Shown in pieces: positions 34,768 through 42,603 of a stretch of DNA of 64,000 nt. The notes under the pieces are model-generated. The model was not told the DNA's origin. It worked only from the letters and a program-made list of their open reading frames with translations, and made no database searches. Position 1 is the stretch's first letter. Every line of letters begins with the position of its first letter. The position numbers were made by a program, and so were the translations under genes. The stretch comes from Bog-756 sp052326605 (lineage in GTDB: Bacteria > Actinomycetota > Acidimicrobiia > Acidimicrobiales > RAAP-2). The stretch covers positions 1-64,000 of the forward strand of contig JBKQMB010000096.1 of the NCBI GenBank assembly GCA_052326605.1. The letters are read 5' to 3'.

Positions 34768-36549
34768 CTAGGGGGCGAAGCGCACAAGGAGGCATCGACA
34801 CCCGGGGTGGGCAGGCGGGTGCGCGTGCCCGGTCGGGAATGCCTCACCCGGCCGCTGGGACCCGTTGAGGCCGTTGTCCTCGCAATCGGGGCAAGGCGCG
34901 TCACCCGTGCCGGGGACGGCCACCCACTCCAATTGGGCGGACTTCTCTCCTTCGATGGCCGAGATCGTCCCCAGGGAGAATGCGGCCACCACGTGGTCGC
35001 CGGCCAATCGCTCGATGCGCTCGCCCTTCCACTCCCTGAACGCCGAACCCACGTACTCGGCCACCACCGACTCCTCCGCATCGGCCAGGCCATCGCCGTC
35101 GGACAGGCGGCGGCGGAGCGGGCCGACCACCGACTCGGCGAGGTCGTGGCCCACTCCCAAGAGGACATCTGCATGGGGGCCGTGGGACAGCCCCGTGCCG
35201 GCGAAGGTGGCCCCTGCCTCGGAGGCCTGCTCCAACGCGGGCAGGGCTGCGGTGGCGTAGGAATCGATGTGCTCGGTCTCCTCGGGGAGGAGATCGAGGG
35301 ACCAGTGGGATCCGTTGGACCGCAGCCGGTCGAGGAGATCGTTCTGATTGTCCTGCAGGGTCCGCTTGAGGCGACGGGCCAGCGCGGTGATTATCGGGCT
35401 GACGAGCTCGTCACGGCGAACCACGAAGGGGCTCCGTTCCTCGGGTGGCTCGTCCCCCGACTCTCCACCGGTGTCCTCGTCGGCCCCTTCGGGCCCGACC
35501 CCGGGCTCCTCCCGGGCGGCTCGGATCTTGGCAAACAGGGCGTCCACCGACTTCGCCGGCGGTGCGTCGGCCGGCGGTGCCTCGCCAGGGGGTGGCTCTG
35601 CACGGGGTGCCTCCTGGGCCACAGTGGTGCCGCTGCCCGGAATCTCCACCAGGTCGTCGGGGGCCGCCGCCTCCCCCTCTCCGTGCCTGGCATCGCCTGT
35701 CGTGCCATCGGACGATGCCAGGTCGCCCGCGACCTCGGCCTCGTCGGCCAACAGAACGGCAGCGAGTTCCTCGGGCGTACCCTCGGCGGGACGGCTCACC
35801 GCCTCGCGTCCGGCAGCCTCGGCCGCCAACCGTGCGTCGTCCTCTGCGGTGAACAGATCGTCGGCGATGCCATCGACCGAGCGGCGGACGTCATTGATGG
35901 TCTCGGCCAGTCGCTCGCGCCCGGCACGCAGCTGCTCGATCTGGGCGTGGAGGATCTTCCGGCGCCGGGACAGGTCGGCCAGGACCCGGGCTCTCAGCTG
36001 CTGCGCCTCGTCGACCATGGCCCGGCACTCCTCCCGGGCCTGGGCCAGCACCTCTTCGGCCTCATGACGTGCCGACTCCAGAGCCGCCGACACCTCCTGG
36101 TCGGTCCGCTGACGCAGGTCGTTGACCTCCGCTTCGGCCCGGGCGGTCTGTTCTGCCACCAGGGCCCCGGCACGGGCCCGGTTCTGCCCGGTCTCCTCGT
36201 CGGCCTCCGCGCGGAGGCGGTTTGCGTCCGCCTCGGCCTTGGCGACCAATTCGGCGGCAACCTCGTGGGCGCTGTGGAGCACCCGGGACGTCTGCTGGCC
36301 CAGCGCCGCCGTCAGTGTCGGTTCGTCAAGGACCGGGTTGGCCGCCCGGTGTTCGGCCTCGGCCAGCTCCTGGAGCAGCTGGCGCTCACGATCGGCGACC
36401 CCCCTGAGAGCGATGGCGATCGACTCGAGATAGTCGCGGACCTCGCTGGTGTCGAACCCTCGCCGCACCGAGGCAAAGGTGTGACGGGCCACGTCATCGG
36501 GCGCCAGGTGTGGAGAGGAAGTGATGGTCCTGCGGCGTTCCTCGGGCAT
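34768..36549 (-). CDS. DivIVA-domain coiled-coil protein with phage-head-morphogenesis-like C-terminus
   Basis: A 593-residue protein in three parts. Residues about 16-60 resemble the DivIVA/Wag31 N-terminal motif (HTFASVRRGFDTSEVRDYLE). Residues 60-240 are a long coiled coil rich in Ala, Glu and Arg, then a Pro/Glu-rich linker. The last ~200 residues resemble SPP1 gp7/Mu F-type head-morphogenesis domains, with a helix FREWKGERIERLAGDHVVAA and a cysteine/histidine end (PCPDCEDN, FPTGHAHPPAHPGCRC) that should bind zinc. DivIVA proteins mark poles and septa. It lies between the PDZ protease and UPF0182 genes in one operon. Confidence 0.8.
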   Translation of the reverse strand: MPEERRRTITSSPHLAPDDVARHTFASVRRGFDTSEVRDYLESIAIALRGVADRERQLLQELAEAEHRAANPVLDEPTLTAALGQQTSRVLHSAHEVAAELVAKAEADANRLRAEADEETGQNRARAGALVAEQTARAEAEVNDLRQRTDQEVSAALESARHEAEEVLAQAREECRAMVDEAQQLRARVLADLSRRRKILHAQIEQLRAGRERLAETINDVRRSVDGIADDLFTAEDDARLAAEAAGREAVSRPAEGTPEELAAVLLADEAEVAGDLASSDGTTGDARHGEGEAAAPDDLVEIPGSGTTVAQEAPRAEPPPGEAPPADAPPAKSVDALFAKIRAAREEPGVGPEGADEDTGGESGDEPPEERSPFVVRRDELVSPIITALARRLKRTLQDNQNDLLDRLRSNGSHWSLDLLPEETEHIDSYATAALPALEQASEAGATFAGTGLSHGPHADVLLGVGHDLAESVVGPLRRRLSDGDGLADAEESVVAEYVGSAFREWKGERIERLAGDHVVAAFSLGTISAIEGEKSAQLEWVAVPGTGDAPCPDCEDNGLNGSQRPGEAFPTGHAHPPAHPGCRCLLVRFAP

Positions 36550-36585
36550 GGGCGAGAGCCTACGACTGTCGGTCCTCGAATCCGG

Positions 36586-37818
36586 TCATCCCGCGAGATC
36601 GGCCTGTTGTCCGGGCGCAGGCGTGGACGCGGCGCTGCCGATGGCTGTGCCCCCGTGGGCCGCCAGCACGGCCAGTGCCTGATCGAGCGTGGACACCGCG
36701 AAGATCTTCAGACCGGGCCGATCCTTGGACATCGCTGCCCGGTACTCCTGCCGCGGCACCAGGAAGACCGACGCTCCGGCGTTCTCCACGGCGATGGTTT
36801 TCTGGGGGACGCCGCCGACGTCGCCCACGTCGCCGGAGCTGTCGATGGTGCCGGTGGCCGCGACGGTGTGGCCGCCGGTGAGGGAGCCTGCGGTCAAGGC
36901 GTCGATCACACCGAGGGTCATGGCCAGCCCGGCTGACGGGCCCCCGATGTTGGCGACGTCGATGGAGACCGGAAGGGGATAGGCGTAGTCGACCTGGTCT
37001 TCAGGAAGGAAGCCCACGTCGAGCGTCGCCTTGTACCCGCCTCCCAGATCCACCACGGTGCTCCTGAGCGTCAGCGGCACCGGGGTCGGTCCGCCGGTAC
37101 CCCCCCTGCGCACCGCGAGGGTCACCGTCTGACCGGAGTGGTACTTGCGCAGGGTTGACACCAGATCCTGTGCAGTGGGGGTCGCCACCCCGTCGACCGC
37201 GGTGATGACGTCACCCACGGCAAGGGCGTTGTACGCCGGTGTGCCCGGGAAGGTCCCGTACACCACGGCTCCCGCCGGGGTGGCGGTCACCGTGTAGCCG
37301 AGCCGTCGCAGTGCCGCGGTCTTGGCGTAGGACTCGGCCTGGGACATCTCGAGCTGGCCCTGCGCGTCCAACTGCGAGGGGGGCGTCCCTCCGGTGACCG
37401 CCTCGACCGGCTCGAGCGTGGTGTTCCCCTGCGCCTCGTAGAACAGATAGGAGAGTGCGGAGACCCTGCCGATCTCGACGTCGGTCAACAGCACCGGGTG
37501 ACTGACGGGATGGCCCTTGCCGGGCGGGACGGTGATGAACTGCTGCACGGACTGTGCCGTGCCGGGCTGGACGGCGTAGTAGTCGAGGTTGATCCGGGAG
37601 GCCACGGCTATGCCGACCACGAACGCGATGAAGAGCACCCAGGGCCAGGTCCGCCTCCTCCGGGCCTTCGCACCTGCCACCACCGGGCCGTCAATCCCGT
37701 CGTCGACATCCACGAGCGGGGCCGGGGCGGGAGCCGCGGGAGCGCTGTCGCCGTCGGACCGCCACGCGGCCGGCGGACCCGGATCGGCCGTCGGCCTATC
37801 GCTGTCGTCGTCGGTCAT
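36586..37818 (-). CDS. Lon-like PDZ serine protease (YlbL family)
   Basis: A 410-residue membrane-anchored protease: acidic, Pro-rich cytoplasmic N-terminus, one transmembrane segment at about 57-74, a PDZ domain around 180-250 (GTPAYNALAVGDVITAVDG), and a C-terminal Lon S16 domain. The Ser-Lys dyad is S295 (GGPSAGLAM) and K340 (VPQKTIAVENAG). It should degrade or trim extracytoplasmic proteins. Rv3194c is the mycobacterial equivalent. It diverges from the HEAT-repeat gene with only 9 bp between the two starts, so at least one transcript is leaderless or starts inside the other gene. Confidence 0.92.
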   Translation of the reverse strand: MTDDDSDRPTADPGPPAAWRSDGDSAPAAPAPAPLVDVDDGIDGPVVAGAKARRRRTWPWVLFIAFVVGIAVASRINLDYYAVQPGTAQSVQQFITVPPGKGHPVSHPVLLTDVEIGRVSALSYLFYEAQGNTTLEPVEAVTGGTPPSQLDAQGQLEMSQAESYAKTAALRRLGYTVTATPAGAVVYGTFPGTPAYNALAVGDVITAVDGVATPTAQDLVSTLRKYHSGQTVTLAVRRGGTGGPTPVPLTLRSTVVDLGGGYKATLDVGFLPEDQVDYAYPLPVSIDVANIGGPSAGLAMTLGVIDALTAGSLTGGHTVAATGTIDSSGDVGDVGGVPQKTIAVENAGASVFLVPRQEYRAAMSKDRPGLKIFAVSTLDQALAVLAAHGGTAIGSAASTPAPGQQADLAG

Positions 37819-37827
37819 AGTGGTGAG

Positions 37828-38448
37828 GTGAAGCCTGCCACGGAACCTCCAGGTCCGAGAGTCACCGAGCGCAGGCGGATGGTGGCGCTGGCGGGCCACG
37901 TCGGGGACCTGCCGACCGCACGGTCGGGGACGACCGACCCTTCTCCATCGGTGCGGGCCACTGCCCTCGGTGCGTTGGATCGACTCGGGGCCCTCGACGA
38001 CGGCGATCTCCGGCGGGGGCTCGAGGACGAGGCGTCCGAGGTGCGCCGCCGGGCGTGCGAGTTGGCAGCCGGATTCCCGAGCGTGGACATCTCGCCGGCG
38101 TTGGGCGACGCCGATCCCTCGGTGGTGGAGATGGCTGCTTGGGCTTCCGGCGAACGGGCAGACCGCCTGGTGGTTCCCGAGCTCTCGAGGATCGCCTCGG
38201 CCTCGTCGGGGCACCCCGACCCCTTGTGCAGGGAGGCAGCGGTGGCTGCGCTCGGGGCCATCGGCGACCCCGCGGGGCTGACGGCCGTGCTGGAGGCGCT
38301 CGAGGACAAGCCGGCCATTCGCAGGCGGGCCGCGGTCGCCCTGGCCGCGTTCGACGGGCCCGCTGTCGAAGCGGCGCTCCGGCGCTGTCTCGACGACCGT
38401 GACTGGCAGGTCCGCCAGGTGGCCGAAGACCTCCTCGCCGTGGAGTGA
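37828..38448 (+). CDS. HEAT-repeat protein
   Basis: A 206-residue protein built of HEAT-like helical pairs (PSVRATALGALDRLGALDD, EVRRRACELAAGFPS, CREAAVAALGAIGDPAG, AIRRRAAVALAAFDGPAVE, WQVRQVAEDLLAVE). It is a protein-binding scaffold with no catalytic motif; the partner is unknown. The GTG at 37828 gives VKPATEPPGP; an internal ATG at 37879 is the alternative. It ends convergently against mreB, with a hairpin between. Confidence 0.8.
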   Translation: MKPATEPPGPRVTERRRMVALAGHVGDLPTARSGTTDPSPSVRATALGALDRLGALDDGDLRRGLEDEASEVRRRACELAAGFPSVDISPALGDADPSVVEMAAWASGERADRLVVPELSRIASASSGHPDPLCREAAVAALGAIGDPAGLTAVLEALEDKPAIRRRAAVALAAFDGPAVEAALRRCLDDRDWQVRQVAEDLLAVE

Positions 38449-38454
38449 GCGGAT

Positions 38455-38472
38455 CCGCGCCCTCCGGCGCGG
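38455..38472. terminator. Bidirectional terminator hairpin
   Basis: A perfect 7-bp stem CCGCGCC/GGCGCGG with a CTCC loop, 6 bp after the HEAT-repeat stop and 13 bp before the convergent mreB stop. Confidence 0.65.
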
Positions 38473-38485
38473 CGAACCGGGGTGC

Positions 38486-39490
38486 TCAGGATTCTGCAGC
38501 GGCGAAGATGGGCCGGAGGCTGTCGAACGAGTCGAGGCACAGTCCGGCGCCCAGCACCACACACTCCAGCGGGGTGGCCACCAAGTGGACCGGCACCTCC
38601 GTCTCATCGGCCAGCCGATTTGCCAGGCCCCGCAGCATGGCTCCCCCGCCGACCAGGTGGATGCCCTCGTAGATGATGTCCTGGGCCAACTCGGGCGGCG
38701 ACTCGGACAGGCAGCTGATCACCGTGTCCACGATCAGGTCGACCTGCTCCCGGAGCGCGTAGCGCACCTCTTCGGGCGAGAGCACCACGGTCTTTGGCTG
38801 GCCGGTGGTGATCTCCCGGCCCCGGACCTCGGCCTGCATCTCGTCGGCGTACGGGAGCGCAGAGCCGATGGCCAGCTTCAACTCCTCACCGGTGCGCTCG
38901 CCGATGGCGATCCCGTGCTGGTTGCGCACGTACTGCTGGATGGCTGCATCCATGTCGAAGCCACCACACCGAATGGCCCTCGATGCGACCACTCCGCCGA
39001 GCGAGATGACCGCTGTCTCCGTGGTGCCCCCACCGACATCGACCACCATGTTCCCCACCGGCTCGTGGATGTCGAGACCGGCTCCGATCGCCGCGGCCAT
39101 GGGCTGCTCGATCAGGTGGGCCGCCGAAGCGCCCGCCCGGCGCGCCGCCTCTTTGACGGCACGGCGCTCCACCGAGGTGATGGCCGAAGGAACACAGATC
39201 AGCACGCGGGGTCGGGTGAACTTGGTCACGCCGGCCCGCCGGAGGAGCAGGCGGATCATCCGCTCGGTGATGTCGAAGTCGGTGATCGCACCCTCCCGGA
39301 GCGGTCTTACCGCCACGATGTAGCCCGGGGTCCGGCCGATCATCTGCCATGCTTCGTTCCCGACCGCCAGTACCTCGTGGGTCCTGGTGTTGAGAGCAAT
39401 CACCGTCGGCTGGTTCAGGATGATCCCGTTGCCCTTGGCATAGACGAGGGTGTTGGCCGTCCCGAGGTCGATCGCAAGGTCCCGAGCCAC
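38486..39490 (-). CDS. mreB: MreB-family rod-shape actin homologue
   Basis: A 334-residue actin-like ATPase. Phosphate-1 loop IDLGTANTLVYAKG at 6-19, phosphate-2 VVDVGGGTTETAV, and adenosine loop LVGGGAMLRGL near 290. GTG 39490 places VARDLAIDLGT at the N-terminus as in MreB/Mbl; a frame extends upstream but not with family sequence. No mreC, mreD or rodA is visible nearby, so it stands alone. MreB organises lateral wall synthesis and is absent from many polar-growing actinobacteria, so its presence together with a DivIVA-domain gene is informative about cell growth. Confidence 0.93.
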   Translation of the reverse strand: MARDLAIDLGTANTLVYAKGNGIILNQPTVIALNTRTHEVLAVGNEAWQMIGRTPGYIVAVRPLREGAITDFDITERMIRLLLRRAGVTKFTRPRVLICVPSAITSVERRAVKEAARRAGASAAHLIEQPMAAAIGAGLDIHEPVGNMVVDVGGGTTETAVISLGGVVASRAIRCGGFDMDAAIQQYVRNQHGIAIGERTGEELKLAIGSALPYADEMQAEVRGREITTGQPKTVVLSPEEVRYALREQVDLIVDTVISCLSESPPELAQDIIYEGIHLVGGGAMLRGLANRLADETEVPVHLVATPLECVVLGAGLCLDSFDSLRPIFAAAES

Positions 39491-39590
39491 CTCGTCATCG
39501 TAGGGCCACGATGTCCGGAGCCGCGAAGGACAGCCTTTCGGCCGATCGACCGACCGTGCCACAGAGCGGGGCGACGCCCAAAAGTCCGCC

Positions 39591-40946
39591 GTGATCGGTA
39601 ACCTCAAGCCCGTGGACGGAGAGGATCATCGGGGACCGGGGGAAGATCCTGGCGACAGTCGGTCCGAGGATGCCGACTGGTTGCGAGGATGGATCTCGCC
39701 CGACGACCGCCTGTGGCGCCACCCGTCGGAGTCTGCATCGACAGGGCCCGGATCGCCGGCTCGGCTCCCCCACGGGGCAGTGCAGGGCCATGAGCGTACC
39801 GCTCTCTGGATCATCGGCGGGGCCTCCGCGTGCATCGCCCTGGTGCTGGTGGCCGCCGGGCTGACCATGGCAACGACGGGCAGCGCGGGCCAGAGCCCGC
39901 CGCCGGTAACACCGGGGCAGGCGTCATTGACCGGAGCACCGACCACCGAGCCGGGGATGACCCAGCTGGCCAATTCCGCAGAGCGCTCCATGCTGGCCGC
40001 CATCGGCCCGTCAACGGTGGCCCTCATCATCGTGAAGCAGACAGGAAGGTCCGTCGCCACCGGACTGGTGGCAGAGTCGGGGGGCATCATCGTCACCCCC
40101 TCACGGGCCATCGTCGATGCCAGGTCGATCACCGTCGTCGAGCCGGACGGATCCCGGCAGCCCGCCGAGACGGTCGGCGTCGACCAGGCCTCCGGACTTG
40201 CCGTCGTACGGATCGCCGACGACCTCCCAGCCGCCACCTTCGACGACGACGACCCCTCCGTCGGAGCCGCGGTCCTGGCGGTGGCCATGGAACCGGGGTC
40301 GCAGGCAGGCGCACCGCTGTCCAGGGAGTACGCGGGCACCGTGGTCTCGTCGGGCCTTCCCCTCGAGGGAGGCGACCTCACCTCCGCCTTTGCCGGAACC
40401 GCGGTGGCCATGCCCCTGACTGCAGACGACATCGGGTGTCCGCTCCTCGACCGCAGCGGCAACGTCTCGGGAATCCTCGAGCAGGTGACGCAGTCGGGGG
40501 CCTCGACCCGGTCGGTCTTCCTGCCCGCGGAACTCGTCCTCGGCGTGGCCCGCCAGCTGGTCTCGTCGGGAGTGGTGGATCCCGGGTGGCTGGGTGTCGC
40601 CGGCAGCGATGACGATGCCGTCACCTCGGCCCCCACCCTCACCGCCACCACCACCTCGTCACCCACATCGCCGGTCGCACCGTCAAGGAATCCGGAAGGC
40701 GCCCTCGTCAGCTCCGTCGACTCCGGCAGTCCGGCGGCATTCGGCGGACTCCTGCCCGGCGACGTCATCGTCGCCATCGACCGCTACCAGGTCCACTCGA
40801 TCGCCGAGCTCCGCACCAGGCTCTACTCCGATCCGCCGGGAACAGCGCTCGACGTCACCTTCCAACGGGCGGGAACCACACTCGCCACCTCGGTCGTGCT
40901 GGGCGACAACGACACCGATGCACCGGGGGTTGGCTCCTCGCCGTAG
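39591..40946 (+). CDS. Trypsin-fold PDZ membrane protein, apparently catalytically dead
   Basis: A 451-residue HtrA-like protein: hydrophilic N-terminus, transmembrane helix near 70-92, trypsin-like domain about 115-315 and a PDZ domain at the end (GSPAAFGGLLPGDVIVAIDR). The triad is lost. The TxxH histidine position reads VTPSRAIVD, and the GNSGGP serine motif reads IGCPLLDRSG. It may act as a scaffold or a regulator of the active HtrA at 42604. The start is uncertain: GTG 39591 or GTG 39612, neither with a ribosome site. Confidence 0.8.
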   Translation: MIGNLKPVDGEDHRGPGEDPGDSRSEDADWLRGWISPDDRLWRHPSESASTGPGSPARLPHGAVQGHERTALWIIGGASACIALVLVAAGLTMATTGSAGQSPPPVTPGQASLTGAPTTEPGMTQLANSAERSMLAAIGPSTVALIIVKQTGRSVATGLVAESGGIIVTPSRAIVDARSITVVEPDGSRQPAETVGVDQASGLAVVRIADDLPAATFDDDDPSVGAAVLAVAMEPGSQAGAPLSREYAGTVVSSGLPLEGGDLTSAFAGTAVAMPLTADDIGCPLLDRSGNVSGILEQVTQSGASTRSVFLPAELVLGVARQLVSSGVVDPGWLGVAGSDDDAVTSAPTLTATTTSSPTSPVAPSRNPEGALVSSVDSGSPAAFGGLLPGDVIVAIDRYQVHSIAELRTRLYSDPPGTALDVTFQRAGTTLATSVVLGDNDTDAPGVGSSP

Positions 40947-40955
40947 CATGAGGGT

Positions 40956-42209
40956 ATGGCACCACCCGAACACGAGGACGCGGGAAACCCCTTCCAGTCC
41001 CTGCTCGGTGACCTGATGAACATGATCGGGTCCACTGCTCCCGATCAGTGGGGGATGACGCGGTCGTTCGCGCTCAACGTGGCCACCGGCGGAACTGCCG
41101 AGCCCAATGTCGAACCCATCCAGCGGATCCGGCTCGAGCAGCTCTCGCGGGTTGCCGAGCTCAATGTGATCGAGACCACCGGCATGCCCGTCTCCCCGGA
41201 CGGGCGCCGCCTCACCTGTGTGCCCGTGGGCAGGGGCGACTGGACGGCTCGTGCACTCGAGTCGTGGCGCCCGATACTCGCCGCGATGGCCGCGCCCAAC
41301 GCGACACCGACCGCCGCGCCCCCGACCGAACCGGCCCAGACGCCGGACCTGTTCGACGAGGACCCGACCCGTGGCCTGGCAGGACTCATCGGCCAGTGGG
41401 CGACCGCAATCGGGCCGATGTTCTTCGGGCTGCAGGTCGGCTCGGTGGTCGGGCACCTTGCGCAACGGACCCTCGGCCAGTACCCGTTGGCACTTCCGTG
41501 GGCACCGTCGGACGAGCTCCTCCTGGTGACGGCCAACATCACCTCCTTCGCCGAGGATTGGAGCCTGCCCGAGGAAGAAGCGCTCGTCTGGGTCTGCGCC
41601 CGTGAGCTCGCCTCCAACACGGTACTGACCCGGCCGTCGGTCAGGGCTCGAATGGAAGAGCTGCTGATGGCGCTGGCCAAGTCGTCCGCCGCCGCCCAGC
41701 AGGACTTGGCCGGACGGCTCGGGGGACTGGGGGCCCCGGGCGCCATCGACGCTCCGGGAGGGATGGATCTCGAGTCGCTCCAAGGGATGTTCGGCGATCC
41801 CGAGGCACTGCTCGGTGAGCTGTTGACCCCCGAATCGCGACGTTCGTCCGACCAGCTGACCGCGCTCGCCGTGGTCATCGATGCCTACGCCGACCACGTG
41901 GCAAACCGGGTCGGCCAGAAGTTGGTGGGCTCCCACAGCCAACTGGCCGAGGCGTGGTACCGGCGCCGCACCGAGCGGGGCAAGGGTGAAGAGGCGGCCG
42001 GGGCGCTGTTCGGCCTCGATCTCGATCAGACCCAGGTCGACCGGGGCCGGTCCTTCATCAACGGCGTCATCGAGCGGGCCGGCGAGGATGGCCTGCCGCG
42101 ACTGTGGACATCGGCCAGAAACCTCCCGACGCCGTCGGAGGTGGATGCACCCGGATTGTGGTTGGAGCGCATCAGCCTTCCCGAGCTCGACGAACCCGAA
42201 GCGGGCTGA
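40956..42209 (+). CDS. DUF2342 (zincin-like) protein, metal site not conserved
   Basis: A 417-residue protein of the actinobacterial DUF2342 family, annotated as zinc-dependent metalloproteases or F420-biosynthesis-associated. Family segments are present (IGPMFFGLQVGSVVGHLAQR, LGQYPLALPW, LTALAVVIDAYADHVANRV). The helix that normally carries HExxH reads WVCARELASN here, without either histidine. It is 9 bp after the PDZ protein and shares its transcript. Rv3195 is the mycobacterial counterpart. Confidence 0.85.
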   Translation: MAPPEHEDAGNPFQSLLGDLMNMIGSTAPDQWGMTRSFALNVATGGTAEPNVEPIQRIRLEQLSRVAELNVIETTGMPVSPDGRRLTCVPVGRGDWTARALESWRPILAAMAAPNATPTAAPPTEPAQTPDLFDEDPTRGLAGLIGQWATAIGPMFFGLQVGSVVGHLAQRTLGQYPLALPWAPSDELLLVTANITSFAEDWSLPEEEALVWVCARELASNTVLTRPSVRARMEELLMALAKSSAAAQQDLAGRLGGLGAPGAIDAPGGMDLESLQGMFGDPEALLGELLTPESRRSSDQLTALAVVIDAYADHVANRVGQKLVGSHSQLAEAWYRRRTERGKGEEAAGALFGLDLDQTQVDRGRSFINGVIERAGEDGLPRLWTSARNLPTPSEVDAPGLWLERISLPELDEPEAG

Positions 42210-42222
42210 CCTCTGGGGTCAG
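42206..42222. terminator. Bidirectional hairpin at convergent gene ends
   Basis: CTGACC/GGTCAG arms around TCTGG, overlapping the stop of the DUF2342 gene and just before the end of the convergent small gene at 42219. Confidence 0.5.
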
Positions 42223-42566
42223 GCCTCGTTGACCGGGTCCGTGCCCACGGCGCCACCCGCCGGCGTGGCGACGACTTCCTCTTCCGGCAGGCCCAGGTCC
42301 CATTCGAGCAGGATGTTCTCGCGCTCGGCGTCCCGGATCACCCGCTCCCGATTGCGCCGATACTGGGGATCGTGAGGCGGCAACAGCACCAGGCGGGCCA
42401 TGGTCCGGCGACGGAACTCCTCGATCAGGGCAGGGTCCCCGTAGTCGGAGCGGACCTCCCAATGCGGGGCCACCGGTCCGAGGTAGACGACGCGGACGTG
42501 GCCGACCGGGGGTTGTGGCTCTTCGCTCTCCTCGGGAGGAGTCTGATCGTCGGTGACCGGGGTCAT
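42219..42566 (-). CDS. Conserved-looking small protein, unknown function
   Basis: A 115-residue acidic soluble protein, not recognised. The middle (GHVRVVYLGPVAPHWEVRSD, then a basic helix EEFRRRTMARLVLLPPHDP) looks folded, while both ends are Pro/Glu-rich. AGGAGGA 9 bp before the ATG is a strong ribosome site. It follows the HtrA gene's end in opposite-strand context and is separated from it by 37 bp on the same strand; both read leftward. Confidence 0.6.
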   Translation of the reverse strand: MTPVTDDQTPPEESEEPQPPVGHVRVVYLGPVAPHWEVRSDYGDPALIEEFRRRTMARLVLLPPHDPQYRRNRERVIRDAERENILLEWDLGLPEEEVVATPAGGAVGTDPVNEA

Positions 42567-42603
42567 GGCAGTTCTTCCTCCTGGGATTGCGGCACCGGGG
42601 ATC

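Noticed and set aside
32701..36936. A 1,411-codon open frame on the plus strand
   Set aside because: It lies opposite the UPF0182 and DivIVA-domain genes, has no recognisable domain and low-complexity Gly/Arg/His content; typical of antisense frames in GC-rich DNA.
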